The notes beneath the pieces are model-generated. The model did not search any database and had not been told where the DNA came from. It worked only from the letters and a program-made list of their open reading frames with translations. From the NCBI GenBank assembly GCA_029641185.1, contig JAPWGK010000034.1, positions 298,384 to 362,383 on the forward strand: a stretch of DNA of 64,000 nt. The letters run 5' to 3'. Shown one piece after another: positions 1-12,341 of the stretch; position 1 is the first letter of the stretch; every line of letters begins with the position of its first letter. This stretch comes from Pseudofabraea citricarpa (Eukaryota; Ascomycota; Leotiomycetes; Helotiales; Dermateaceae). The position numbers and the translations under genes are program-made.

Positions 1-470
1 CGAGATCCGATTCATGGCCTTACACCGACCGAAACGAGTGACCAATCTGGCCCGAGAGAATTCCACTTAGATCACCTAGCAGCACTCAAGCTTAATCGAT
101 TTGAGTGAGGTTGAGCCTTTTTCGTTCTAGAGAAAGCATACATCACTGCCAATCTCGGAATGACATAGCATAGACGCCAGCCGGGTTTGACTTTTACCCT
201 ATTCTTAGCCTACCAGATTTTTAGAAAATTAGTTGTAGCGGTATGTTTATACTAGTAGGGTAGATAGCTGTCAATATTTGTAAATTCTCTGTGTGTCGTC
301 TGTAAGAGATGAAAGGCAGACATAAAAACATGATCTGGAAGCGTTAAATATGTCTTACATGCAATTTCAAGCATCAGTCTAAAATTCATCTCCTCGCTAC
401 TTGGCCCCTCACTATTTTCTTTAAACACCGCACTACCTCTATAAATCGCAGCCTGAATCGCGAATCTACA
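1..470. other. Intergenic, no gene seen
   Basis: I see no supported coding exon, RNA gene or repeat in this stretch. Confidence 0.5.
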
Positions 471-869
471 TTATTTCCTCGGACCATGAATATCCAGGTG
501 AAGATCCCCCCAAAGCTGCCTCTTCAAGCTGGGAGTGTCAAACCTCTCGGGATTCTTGAGCCAATGAAGAAAGACGACATTATATTTTCCCAGGATGGCA
601 ACCGGACAAAACTCGCCTTCTCCGATGCACTTTTCGACGCACAGGTCAAGGAAGGCCTGTTCGACACAATCCGATTCGAGGACCTTGCCCATTCTACGGA
701 GCTCCTCGGATTGTTTGTCGTGCTCTGCCACGTCCGCACAAAAGCGCCAGAACATCATGGCGACCACTCCGATGCTCAGCCCCGCTAACATAATGTAACA
801 GAGTATGAGGTCGGAGCGGCAACGTTGAAGCTCATATGAGAGGGTCTTGTAGGCCTCGTTTTCGCTCAT
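471..869 (-). CDS. Small single-pass membrane protein, function unknown
   Basis: This is a 132-residue open frame with a normal ATG. It starts with a polar segment of about 18 residues, followed by one hydrophobic segment (about residues 20-42, LILCYIMLAGLSIGVVAMMF), then a charged, helix-prone stretch (KQSEELRRMGKVLE) and a Cys-containing C-terminal part. No family is recognised. A donor-like GTAAGA and an acceptor-like CGTAAG sit just upstream, but the possible 5' exon does not join in phase, so I keep the ATG at 869. It could be a short membrane-anchored protein or a non-coding open frame. The predicted helix and the single uninterrupted frame are the only support. Confidence 0.4.
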   Translation of the reverse strand: MSENEAYKTLSYELQRCRSDLILCYIMLAGLSIGVVAMMFWRFCADVAEHDKQSEELRRMGKVLESDCVEQAFLDLCVEKCIGEGEFCPVAILGKYNVVFLHWLKNPERFDTPSLKRQLWGDLHLDIHGPRK

Positions 870-1656
870 GATGACATCTTACGGCAGGTTAGTTAAAAAC
901 TCAAGATCTTTCCGCAGAGAGATTATAGGCGTTCTTACTTGGCTTAGGGGAATACTTGAAGATTTCTTCTTGACAATTTGATTGGAGAGGTGATGCGGGA
1001 TGTGAAATTGTTTATGATCCATTGTCAGATGATGCAAATGGCAACCGATTTAACTTTAGGTCTAGCTCCCGTTGAACTGATTATACACAATAAATTGTTG
1101 TGCCTTATCATAACTCCATGGCCAGGATTTAGATTCAAACACTAAGATTATCGCAGCTACTTAGCCTGCTTCGGCTGAAGACCAAACGCCGGCCAAGCTT
1201 CTTAGCATATTCTTATTTGACGATAGAAAATCACGATAGCTTACAGTAGACTTCAGGACAAGTTTAGAACGTTCCACTCTAAGATCAATTTTGCATTATT
1301 GATCTGTCTTGAGGGGTAGTTAAACCCCCGGACATCAAGGTACATGGCACGATAGAGGTAGACAGGAACCTTTTGAATTTGGAGTTTTGATCAGAGACCC
1401 TAGCAGTTTTTCACAAGGAATAGGATCGAATACTTTCGTATGCGAATCCACGTTAGATAGATGTAAAGGCAGCATGAAAACTTTGGTCAAGCCAAGCGTA
1501 ATTGATAATGGCGCATGGTGTGCTGATAAAGAAACGTCATATATGAAAGCATTTAAAGCACCCTCTGAGATCTAGGTGCAAGGAAATTTTGTCCCAAGAC
1601 AGCACCAATTGATGTTCATAATTACTTCATACACGCAACAATGAACAGAATGAAAT
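870..1656. other. Intergenic, no gene seen
   Basis: Only short open frames without recognisable domains occur here. It probably holds the promoter of the small membrane-protein gene and the 3' region of the zinc-finger gene. Confidence 0.5.
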
Positions 1657-2916
1657 TCAATCAATCTCCATTCTATCTTCGTACGTTTCTTGTAGGGGCT
1701 CAATGATTTCTTGCAGCGATTCTGAGTTGGGCGACCAATCCATATCATCCATTGGCCTTTCGCTGATTTCTTGCAATGCCTGTTGAAGCCTGTTTCTCGC
1801 AGCATATTCCTCAATTCTACTACTGGTCTCCCATTCTTTAAGTTCCGCCCAAAGGCGGTCGAGTTTCCCTTCGCGACTGCTATCTGCGAACATCGTCATC
1901 AGGTCTCGTGCTTGTATTGCCATGCGTCGTAATTCGTTGTTGCTCTGGAGATGACGGTGAGTAGCCGCATTCCTTATCTGAACAGCATCCCTTAAGGCAG
2001 ACCGAAGTGAATTGCCTCCGGCGGGTGTGATGGCACGCTGTGGTGTCTCATCCGGCAAAATCTGCCTCCACGTTGCAAGCTCAACTGCTTCCGAGCAAGT
2101 CCAATTTTTTGTCTGTAGAGTATTAGGCATCCAACGCGCCGCGAAATCATAACAACCTTCTTCAAGGATCCGTTGGATTATTGTGAGTATGCAATGCTGT
2201 ACTTCGTAGGGTAGGCCAAGGTCTGACGTGTCGGATAGCGGGGGAGACTGATAAGAATTACTCGTATCATTAATAGAAATAGTCTGCACATCGTTCAATG
2301 TTAGCCAATGGACGCAATGTAACTTTGGGCAGCAAACATGCCTTTATCCAGACTTCCTTGGGATTTATCTGCCTCTGCCTGCCCGCATGATTTCGAGGGG
2401 CCCATCTGCTTGTAAATATCCCACCGTCATTTCGAGGCTTAAAAGTTGTGCCATTGCTGTACTCAGAAAGAATTGGCTGGGAGACCTCTTGTGCGACGGT
2501 TTCGGGCTTTAGGGAGATGTTGTGAATGAGCTTTTTATGCTGGTCAAAGTCGTACCGCCTGGAAAATGTGGTATTGCAGGGTAAATGCGTGCTAGGGTTG
2601 ATCGTGTCGCATTTCTGGGGTCCTTCCATATTCCCAGCACTTCTACCTGGGTTTTCCGACGGCGTGAGACATTGATTGCAATTCTTTCGTGAGGCGAAAT
2701 TCATGTAGTTGCATTTCGGACACGTCCAATCTCCTGGGAGATAGCGAGGAGTGTTGCTTCGTGCGGGAGAAAAGGACTTGGTTGCTTGCTGCCCAGCCCA
2801 GCGGCTAGCTAGCAGACCACCAGAATTGGTGCGAACATTCTCCTTCCTGAGATCTGGCAGCTGTGAGGATCATGGCATGTAACAGGCGTATCCAACTGAA
2901 CTATCGACGTACCCAT
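1657..2916 (-). CDS. RanBP2-type plus C2H2 zinc-finger protein with SRWA motifs
   Basis: My model has three exons: 2913-2916 (only ATGG), 2324-2853 and 1657-2283. The introns are 59 nt (GTACGT...CCAG) and 40 nt (GTTACA...GCAG, with a CTAAC branch site). They join in phase to give 386 residues. The N-terminus has a GGLLASRWA motif, repeated later as GGIFTSRWA. Between the two lie a RanBP2-type zinc finger (DWTCPKCNYMNFASRKNCNQC: W-x-C-x2-C...N...R-x2-C-x2-C) and a C2H2-like finger (C-x9-C...H...H). The C-terminal half (about 210 residues) is helical and unrecognised. RanBP2 fingers commonly bind RNA or ubiquitin, and SRWA motifs occur in many fungal RNA-associated proteins, so an RNA-binding role is plausible but inferred. 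The 4-nt first exon and the 40-nt intron are the weakest parts of the model. Confidence 0.7.
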
Positions 2917-5900
2917 AATGAGCCGTGCTGAGTGATTTCCTTGTTGGAAGTGGGACAAGGCTCTGTATTAACCTCAGCGCTTCCAATGTTTCTGTACCCC
3001 CTTCGATGTATGTGAAGGCAGTGTACGGCTGGATAAGAAACGGCTATAACCGGATCGATAAAGAAATCAAATCTGGGTATAAAATAAGGGTATAGATGGT
3101 TCTTAACAGGCGTATTTATTGTTTGAAGTTGTTGTTGATTGGAGTCGAAGGGGAAGGTTGCTGATCCTAAAAACATACTAGCGCAGCCTTTTCATGTTGG
3201 TCCCATAACAGCCTCGCTTAGTCATGCAAGGCAGTTTCCGCTGATCTAAGTTGCTAGATAATCCAGAGTTTTACAAATCTTGTAACACAGTTGCGAAAGT
3301 GAAAATCCATCATTCCCTCCAGTTGAAAAAAAATACAGTGATAAATAGTCCATTGAAGGCCGCAGTGTTACTGGTTTACTGGTGTGAAAATGAATTTACG
3401 AGCGATGGTACGAGAAAGTCCGATCATGACGTGAATAATAAGAAAGGAGACTTTTAACTCCAAGTTGGCTACCTAGGAGTAAACTTCCAGGAGATTGTGG
3501 TTACTATGGCAGATATTTGGTCAGAATAACCGCTTTTTGCTGTACATTACGGAGCGTACATACGCAACAGGGTGCTGCCGATGTCAAATGACCCCAAAGA
3601 ACACTGTCCTCCCAATACCACCCATTCATCTAATATTCCATAATGCTTTGTCATTGCTTAGAGAACCAAACCTACGGCTGTCGATCACCGCAGAAGTAGC
3701 GGTGGAAAATTAAGCGAGGAAGTTTCGAGGCCCGCGAGGCTGTAAACATGTTGATCATTAAAGCATGCCAGATTGACCAGTTCCTGTTCCTAGTCAAAGA
3801 TTGACCAACCTACAGTCTCTTTGTCTTCATCGAGAGCAAAGATTAGACCTAGGAATCCAAAGTCTTACCTATCAGCAAGAGAAGAAGAAATGAAGAGATG
3901 CAAAACTCAAACTGCTCGCGTCAAACTCACCGAATACAAACAACAAACCCAAAATCCCACGACATGCAACAAAACCACAACTTGTCCCTCATCTACGACA
4001 AGCACGGTAAGAAAATATGCATATCAATTAAACACCAAACCTTAAACTGAGATCATGGTGAAGAAAAAAAGAAAAAAGAAATGTAGCCTTCGGCTAAGCC
4101 AAAAGAGACTTCCGAAAGCGAAGATGAGCTAGCGGAAGAGCGTAAAGACAAAAGGAAGCAGGAGGAGTAAAAAAATCTAACTATAACTATAAAGCGCAAC
4201 TCAAAAGTTGCAGACGTGCAACAAAGAATCCTTTCCAGCTTAGGCACGCCAAAGGTAAGTCCGGCCAGGAATTACTAGATGTTTATCTTTTCTGAGACGG
4301 GAGGGAAGGGGGCTTGCAGCGAGTCGGGTCGTCGGTTTCTTTGCTCGGTTGAATTATTTTTTGTGGTTTGGGACAGGTGATCAGACAGATTCCGGCCATG
4401 CAGCTCATGATTCGTGATTGAGAAGGAATGAGGAAGTTAATTATATCTTGTCATTTTTCTTGGGACGTAGTACTCGCTATTCGGTGTGGGGCCTTATAGC
4501 GAGTCAAATCGTTTATGACAGTATCACCCGGGTTTTTGTTTTCGTGGTGTACTGTTATGATAGATTCAAGCCACTTACAAGTTTTCCTTATGAAGTTCAG
4601 CATCTTGATCAGCAGCTGCTCACGTATATCTGCGAGGAGCTAGCCCTTTCTTGGCTCCATAGAATAACAGGATAATCATTCTTTGTCGCCCGTGAGAGAA
4701 TCTTGGACCACGTCAGTGACAAGTGACAATCGAGTCATTCATAAGTGAAAGAAATAAGCTTTCCGGAGCCTTGATACCAAACATGGAAGATTTCGGGAAC
4801 GGGACAGGAAAACAAGCGACGGGACATTGTTGTTCAGGTCATGCGAGCGAACAAGCGTGCGTGCGTGCGTGCATATATGCACCTCATGCATGGATGCCGA
4901 ACCGCCGCCACGGGATGGATGGACTGCCCAGGTGAACATTGCCAGCACGGCAGAACAGAAAAGCTAAAAATCAGCGACGTGCAACAGAGCAGTTGTTCGT
5001 GAAAGCAAGAAATAAGAGCTTAGTTGTCTCGTCGAGGATACAGTGCGTGACCGGAAGGCCAAGCCCTGGTACGCGTAACCTGTCTTACGGAAATTTCCCC
5101 ATCTTGCTTCTGTTATAGTAGACTCCACATCTCACCCACGTGCATGCATGCGCAAGAACAAAGTACAGCGGTCAACGACTATACTTGTACTGCAAACAAA
5201 GCCATTGTGTTTTGCTCTCAGGGTGGAGAAATCGTGGGGTCATGAATATAAATTCTGGGAATTTAACGACCTCGGAGCTTTATCAGTCCAAGAAACGACA
5301 ACACCAGTGTTTTGTTGCATCAAGAAACTTTCAGGATACAACCAGTATATTCTAAAGTAGTCCAGGTACAGAGGAATCCAGATAAATGCTACCTGAGAAG
5401 AGAGCGCAATGCCTTTCTCAGTTGCACTAGTGTATGACGTATATTGAGGAAGGCGGTTCACGTAAGAAACGGAAGAAGACCGGCGGAAAGATGGACAAAC
5501 TTCAGAACGGAAGCCTGGCGTCTTTGTGCCTTACTGGTCGGTGTAAGAATCCGAACTTAAAAGAGCGACATGCAACAAAATGTGCAAAGCTGACCAAAGT
5601 CAAGAGACAACAAGAGCTAAAGAGGAACTTGGTCAGATATGGAGAGGGAGAACAAGTACTCGATGCAACCACGGGACGGGCCATAGTCACTTCTTCAGCT
5701 CCGAGCTCGAAGCTAGAACGAATAGCCAAGCCTCGAAGCATCTAGAACTTTATTGAGCGACGTGCAACAGTACAATACCGGAACCTTTTCCAGGATCTCG
5801 TCCGAGGAAGGAGGAAAAAGAAAGTAAAAGAAGCCTCGGAAGACGGGAAAGAGGTGGGATGAAAGTGATAGTCGGGAATTCTAACCGACCTTCGTGGGAA

Positions 5901-6540
5901 AAACCAATCTTCAACAGCGATGGAGAAAGTCTAATAACGCGACTTGCAACAAGATGGAGGCTTTCTTCATCTTGGATAAAGTAGTAGTGTGCCAATCGGC
6001 GTTACCGACAACGGCCCAGGAAACAACCACCAGTGATGGTGAGTCAGTCGTTTTGTTCCATCGTCATATCTGACATGACATGACATGACAGCGGCACGGA
6101 ACGTCGCCACTAAAATCCCATGCATTATGCACACAGAAACTTGGTAGGCAAGCACTTCCAAAGTTTAAAGTGCTACGACTTGCAACAAAGCCTCCCAGCC
6201 ACTATCACAAAGTCTAATAGAACCATTAAAACTATCCTGATTTTGCTGCTTATGAAGCGGTCATAGACTGCTGTGCCGCTTACATGGATTCTGATTGGCC
6301 GGGAGATACAGCCGAATAGGAAAGCTAGCGGTAAATCTGAGATGTGATTCCTCCGGATCGTGAGACCGAACGATTTGCTTCACCCGCCTGGAAAAGACGG
6401 CACGGTGAGATCTTTATAGACAGGCCATGCATACCCAATAAGAAGACAGAGCAAAAAAAGTCAAAAAGAAACGACATGCAACAGAACTTTGGAGAGCAGG
6501 AACATCATCAAATGGGGCAGGTGCAGGAACATGGTCGTAT
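2917..6540. other. Gene-poor interval with a 12-nt motif array
   Basis: No convincing protein-coding exon is found in 3.6 kb. It holds short low-complexity tracts (GTGC repeats near 4857-4870, TGACA repeats near 6073-6092). It also holds eight same-strand copies of CGACNTGCAACA between 3960 and 6483, described separately. It may carry a non-coding transcript. Confidence 0.5.
3960..6483 (+). repeat. Dispersed array of eight CGACNTGCAACA motifs
   Basis: Copies lie at 3960-3971, 4212-4223 (first base A), 4975-4986, 5566-5577, 5758-5769, 5940-5951, 6176-6187 and 6472-6483, all on the plus strand. The core is CGAC followed by A, G or T, then TGCAACA. Most copies are preceded 6-12 nt upstream by an A-rich or CTAAAA-like block; the sequence downstream is not conserved. 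Copies four to eight are about 180-300 nt apart. The function is unknown: it could be a processing signal in a non-coding RNA, exon starts of a non-coding host gene, or a protein-binding site cluster. Confidence 0.6.
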
Positions 6541-9500
6541 TTAATCTACAGTGGGCGGCACCTCCATAACACCACGCCCAAAAAATTCACTGATGGTGCC
6601 CAGCTTATCGCTACTCTTCGCCAGTTCCTCGGTGAACATGTCGTGTCGATCAGCAATTTCATCCTGAGTTCTTCTCATCGCCCGGATGAAGTCGTTTCCT
6701 TGTCGACAAACAGGACAATCGCCCTCGATATTCCCTTCATCGTCAACTTGAACATTCAGACAACGTTGGTGGAAAGAATGCTTGCATAGAAAATGAACGA
6801 CGGGTAAATCGAGTGGTGATTGTCCACAAGAAGAGCATCGTGTAGCATTAAAGGTTTGAGGTTTGGAAGAGAGGTCGGAGATTTCTTGTCGTTTGGTGAG
6901 TGTTTCTGTGCGATAAGAATCAATGAGGCGGCGATTCGATGAGATTTCTTTTCGTTCTCTTTCAATTGTTTGTTGAAGGTAAGTTTTGACCATACCCATG
7001 GTTGCGACAGCATTAGTGCTCAAGGTTTGAATTACTTGAAGCGGTGCCATGAGTCCATCTTCGTCAATTTTCTTGAGGACCGCATCCAGCTCATCCCCCG
7101 CTTCATCCAAGACACGAGGGTCTGAAGTGAAGTAGGCTAGGGCGGCTGGGTAAAGTTGTGGCTCTTCTGGCCCATATTTCCTCAATGCCTTAATCGCGCC
7201 ACGTGTATCTTTGGCAGATGTGTAAGAACGGAAAATGTCAAACCGTAATCCAGCTTGTTCTCGTACTAGAGTCGTGCCATCACGGAAGTTGGATAAATGG
7301 GATAACAACAGAACATTAGAAGTGTCAATGGGAATGTCTTTGCCCTCGATCAATTTCTTCGCCTTGGCTTCCCATTCTTCCCGATCGACGCCTCTTTTCT
7401 CATTCGATTTGTGAAGATACATCTCGAACAAGGTCGTATAAAGATCTATTTTATCCCGTTCTTTCAGGTCTTTCTTTTCCAAGCACGCCTCTAAGAATAC
7501 GATGAATTCATCCGGGTGGTCAACGAAGGAAGAGAAAGCGGATCTTGGCTGAGGTGGTGTGTATTGTGGGATTGCCAGTTTTTCAAAATCCTCTGTTACT
7601 TGCGCATCACTCACAGTGGCCTTGATGTTTCCCTGAGTCGGAGGCGACGCGATAGAAGATGTGTTCATATATGGGAGAGGCAGAAGATCCCTCAGATTCT
7701 GAACGGCTCCAGCAGCATACCCGGCTTGGGGGATGACAGGAACTTCCTCAATGACCGTGTCAACTTTTGGTTGGTAATTGCCATTGTAGTAGTCGATGAA
7801 AACCTGAGTCATTTCTTTAGGGCAGTGCTCTAAAAGGACTCTTGCATACTTCATTATGTTTGGATATGCCTGGGCACAGAGTTAGTTGATTTTTCAGCTA
7901 TGAGAAAATATTAATACTAACAGCATCAGGATCCAATCGGCAAATGTACTGAAGCGCGGCATCGTATTTCTTTGAATCCTCAATCAGGATATCAACTACT
8001 AGCTCATGCTCACCATGCTTTGTAGCAAGGTAGGCAGCTTGCTCATAATATCCGCCTTGCCGACACATCGATATTGCAGTGTCAAGATCAAACTTGAGAT
8101 CACCAGGTGACTTGATGAACTTCTCAAGTTTATCAATGTCTTTGAGCTTAGCATAGCAGTTGAGTAATAGCGTGGTGTGGTCCGCTGTTGCTTTATGATG
8201 CTCATGCAATTCTTCAAGATATTCAATTAGGTTGTGTATCCGTTGCGTGTCCAAGAACTAGTTCAATTAGCATATCACAATGCGCTTGATTGTTTCTATT
8301 CACCTTTCGAATCACCTGGGATGGCTCGGTACTGTCGATTGCTTTCAAGTACTGTTGCATAGCACCATCGTAATCGCCCTTCTGATACAAGTGGTCCCCA
8401 TATTTCCGGAAGATGACTGTTTTTTGAAGAGCATCCATACCAGACTTTTGGGCTAGGTTGATAGCGTGAACAAACAAATTCCTTTGGTATAAAATTTCAA
8501 GTCTTTGTTGCAGCGACTTTTCGTGGTATCTGTATATCTGTAATCTCAAATAAGCATGGATCAAACCCCAGAGCACAAGTACTAACCTTGCCATCCTGTG
8601 TTAATGTGAACAAATCGCCCCATACCATGAAGATGGAGTTGATTTTGGAAACTAGTGATTCAGAATGTGCAACAAACATGAGGTTTGTTTCGAGCAGAGT
8701 GAAAGTTGAAGTGTTGAAAAGATCTTCTGCTTCGGCACCAAAGCGGCGAATGGGACTTGTTTTCGTCGACGCTGCGGTACTCGCTGGAGGACAAACAAGT
8801 GCAACATAGTCCTTGTATATTCGAACCAAGCTTTTTGGGCCTTCACAGGCAAAGCATGGACCCCGCCCGTCCACAAAATAATAATATATCGCATCTTCCC
8901 GTACAACGACGATGTCACCATTCTTTCTGTCCACTGTCATGCACCCAACAGCACATCCCGAGTCTTCTAAATTTCGCGCTGGTTGACCTTGTCCACGTCC
9001 CAGAATGACCAACTTCAAGATTCGCGAAACCGTGGCAATATAAAGCGTAGTGATAGTGGCTTCAGTCCTAAACTCTAAGCCAGTAATAGGCTCTTCGGAT
9101 TCGTGCACAGTTCGTTGTTTCGCACCTCTATCGTGTATAAGATCGCCTCGGATGACAGTGACGGATCCATTGCCAAACCCAATTGCCAATTGCGACAAAT
9201 CATCTAGTGCTGCGAAGGCAATAATCTGCAAGACTCAGTGGTCAGCGGGTATACCAAAATTAGCTTCTGAGTAAAATAAATGCTTACAGGGAATGGTTTG
9301 CGCCCATTGTGAATACTCAATTCCGACTGGCAAGTTGGGATTCCAGTCTTCTTCACAGGTTTGTCCAGAGCCCAAACTTTTAACACAGGTTCGCTCGATA
9401 AGTCTTCCTATATCGCATCAGCCTTATAGCACCATTGAGCCAGTGAAGATACGCACAGCTATGGTGACCAGTAAAGACGTCCCCTCAACCTGTTTCATGT

Positions 9501-9775
9501 GTGTAATTGATCCAACATCATGCGCCTGGAAGGTTCGAAGGATCTTGAAGGTCGGGGAGAGAATGCGCACATAGCCATCATGGCTTCCCAGGAACAGACT
9601 GTCGGACCCTGAGCATACGCAGCTGATTTCGTTGCTTTCGAAGAAGGACCGGCTCTCGTCATCGGGCGGTCTGACCTGGCTGACCTCGAAGAAGTCAAAT
9701 GTTTTCCACTGGTGCGGGTTAGAAAAAGCATATCATTTGGAGGAAGCATCTGGCACCGACCGAAGTTAAAGCCAT
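6541..9775 (-). CDS. VPS11: Vps11/Pep5, HOPS/CORVET core subunit with RING-H2
   Basis: Seven exons: 9761-9775, 9457-9708, 9288-9407, 8587-9225, 8304-8537, 7922-8257 and 6541-7869. Introns are 46-62 nt and all join in phase, giving 974 residues, the usual length for the family. The protein starts MALTSWKTFDFF, followed by a beta-propeller-like N-terminal half (with GSHDGYVRI and KPFPIIAFAALDD), then an alpha-solenoid clathrin-repeat-like half (for example YGDHLYQKGDYDGAMQQYL). It ends with a RING-H2 finger at about residues 877-920 (CSSCG...CKHSFHQRC...CPVC). Vps11 is the scaffold of the HOPS and CORVET tethering complexes at vacuole and endosome membranes, and its RING acts in complex assembly. 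It shares a 411-bp divergent promoter region with the BTB-like gene. Identity is firm. Confidence 0.95.
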
Positions 9776-10186
9776 GTCAACGAGCTGTCATCGTCACCAT
9801 TATCTGGTGTGGTGTTGACGATAAGCAGCTACCTGGAAGCGTGCCTGGAATCTGGAGCTCTTCAAATCGGGTTAGTTCTAGTGCTTGGTGCTTACATAAT
9901 GCATGCTGCAGTTACAACACGAGTTCGCGTTCGCGTTTGTTGATATTCTTATTCTGCGTCTCTGTTTGCAATATCTTCTCAATTTTTGGCCCGCCACCAT
10001 TGATGACATGACATTACATTTGTTGATGGATATGTATAAGTGCATTTCTTGGTGATAACTTGACCTATCAACGTCTTCGATTTCGTACCTACTAGCTAGG
10101 TAGTTTCATCGTTTTACCATCATCTTTGCTTCTAGTCGTTGTCTCGCAACTCTTGTACTCTAGATTGGATAAAAATCCATCTATCT
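9776..10186. promoter_or_regulatory. Divergent promoter region between VPS11 and BTB-like gene
   Basis: This 411-bp interval separates two genes transcribed away from each other, so it must contain both promoters. I see no clear individual element. Confidence 0.4.
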
Positions 10187-11128
10187 ATGCCCGACATGGA
10201 GAGAGGGCATGGCTCTCAAAAACGGCGGCGTATCTCAGATGGCCAGGGCATGGTTCTTGGGCATGGAAGCGAGGTTCGCAAACCAGTCACTGATCACGCT
10301 GCACTGGCTGCAATGTAAGTATATTATGCTCTCAATATCCTGGAAAGGAAAACCTAATGACCTTCCAGGGTATCAATGCTGTGCAATCAGACAGTGACCA
10401 TTCTTGTGGATGGAGTCGCGAACGTCGAGGTGTTTACCATACAGAGAGATCTTCTAGCTCTTTTATCTCCTGCTTTTACCAAAACTCTGAATGAATCCAA
10501 AGGAGATGAATCAAAAACCACCATCAAGACGGAGCCAAAAATCTTCGTTGATTTTGCCATGTGGCTGAACACTGGTAGATGTATTAACACAGGGTCGACT
10601 AGCACGAAAACCGGTATACTATGCCGATGGCTTATTGGAGAAAGCCTCAGCACTCCAGCTTTTCAAAATATTTGGATGCGTGCTTATATGGAGCGGTGTA
10701 AACTCGAAAGAGATACATGGCCTAGTCCTGATGGTATCGATTTTATATACTCGAAGACAAAGACAAACCCTGACTGCATGCTTCGGAAATATGCTGCTGC
10801 TTCTATGGCCTGCAAGAACCCAGCCAACCTTCAACCAGGCAATGTTGAATTCAAGCAATGGCAAGCCGTATTTGCAAGACATGATAGACTGGCAGTTGAT
10901 ATAATGGTAGAGCGACAAGCAAACTGGGATAGAACTTACCCATGGGACGAGCAGCATCGGGGGAAATATATGGTGGCGGAACCAGACCTCGATGATTTGT
11001 GGGAAAAACAAATTCTGGCACGTAGGTCGCGGGATCAGATCAAGGAGGATGCTGCCAAAGGTGACTTTCGCAGTCAGGTGGAATTAAGACACCTACGACG
11101 AGTAACGCCATTTGGGACAAGTGAGTAA
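10187..11128 (+). CDS. BTB/POZ-like domain protein
   Basis: Two exons, 10187-10314 and 10369-11128, with a 54-nt intron (GTAAGT...CCAG) that joins in phase to give 295 residues. A basic start (SQKRRR) leads into TVTILVDGVANVEVFTIQRD, LLALLSPAFTKTL and KIFVDFAMWLNTGR, which fits the fungal BTB fold in which a buried strand is followed by a helix carrying the surface residues. The C-terminal part has R/K/E-rich helices. Many fungal proteins of this size have a BTB domain near the N-terminus; they are presumed adaptors but have no assigned role. An in-frame second ATG lies three codons downstream of the first. The last codons contain a donor-like GTGAGT, so a further 3' exon is possible. Confidence 0.65.
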
Positions 11129-12341
11129 TTCAGTGCATATGCCCACACTACTTCTCAATCTAAATAATGCGAACACTCCAACCTCGGAGCCACTGAACTT
11201 GAAATGTTTCTGCTTTATATCGAGTTAACAGTGCCTCAAATGCCAAGCAAGTTCTAATACGTACGATTGGATCTTGTATGACGGGGGATTAAGTACTTGA
11301 AAAGTTGAGCCAGCCGTGTTGATCTTGTTCGTGTATTTGTATTTAGAATTTGTAAAGTTGCCCTGGGTTTGTGAGTACTCCAGCGAAGTAGATTCAGTCA
11401 ACCGGGCTCTTGTACTGGCTCTATGTGTGGATGTAAAATTATGTGTATATAATATGCTGTGTACGTGAATGTACAATCAAGCTACATCATAGATTTTGTT
11501 TGTGTTCGTGGTAATATCCTTGGCACAACTGGAACTTGAAGTTTAAACTCTGGATCACTACGAGGACTGAGCATCAGTGTTTCCTAACTCTACATGGAGA
11601 TCAATTACGTTACTAGTTACTTAAGTATTCATCAGTACAAATAGATATTATTTCGGTTCCTTGAGGCTATATCTCTTACTGGAAACGAGTCCCTCTTTTG
11701 CAACAATGAAAGCATGAATGGCTTCAGTGTTGGAAGGGTCTTTGAAGTAAGATCATAGCCCATATGCTAGGAATGGGCTATGGAAGTGTAATTCCAAGGA
11801 GTATATATCACTCGCTAAATCCCCGTTACAGCCCCTCAACAGATGCAAAGTTACTGCACTTTCACAAGGACAACTGACGCTACCCCTCATCCCAAAAGCC
11901 CCGCTAAGCCAGATAGGCAGGTGAACCGAATCCAACGTCATCCGATCTTTATCGCAACACCATCACCCATTCAAACCAATCGATAGCCCACTTGTACGAA
12001 ATACGGTGCTACAATATATCCAATTAGACAATTGAACTTCTAATTATCCTACTTACCGGCAGTTGTTTATATGCCGGTTCAACAGATGATCAACTCATTG
12101 GTGCCTGTCCTAAGCGGGATCTGGCAAGATTTGAGATGCTGCATCGTTGATCTAGCTCTACTACCAATCAAGGATTTTCTCTTATTATTTCTGCATGCTC
12201 TATACTTCTGGGATACATCAAGCTACCACGACAGTGTTTATGGAAAGCCAACAAAAGGTGCGTGGACTCCTCTTTGGAAAGCACATTTTGAGGCCACATG
12301 AATGTGTTTCAAGTTCGGCTTCCATTATTTGAACCAGAGAA
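11129..12341. other. Intergenic, no gene seen
   Basis: Only unsupported short frames occur, including one at 12071-12301 with a hydrophobic stretch. This interval includes the promoter of the rhamnosidase-like gene. Confidence 0.5.

Noticed and set aside
3960..6483. CRISPR array or tandem satellite for the eight 12-nt motifs
   Set aside because: The repeats are too short, spacing is irregular (182-763 nt) and the organism is a eukaryote.
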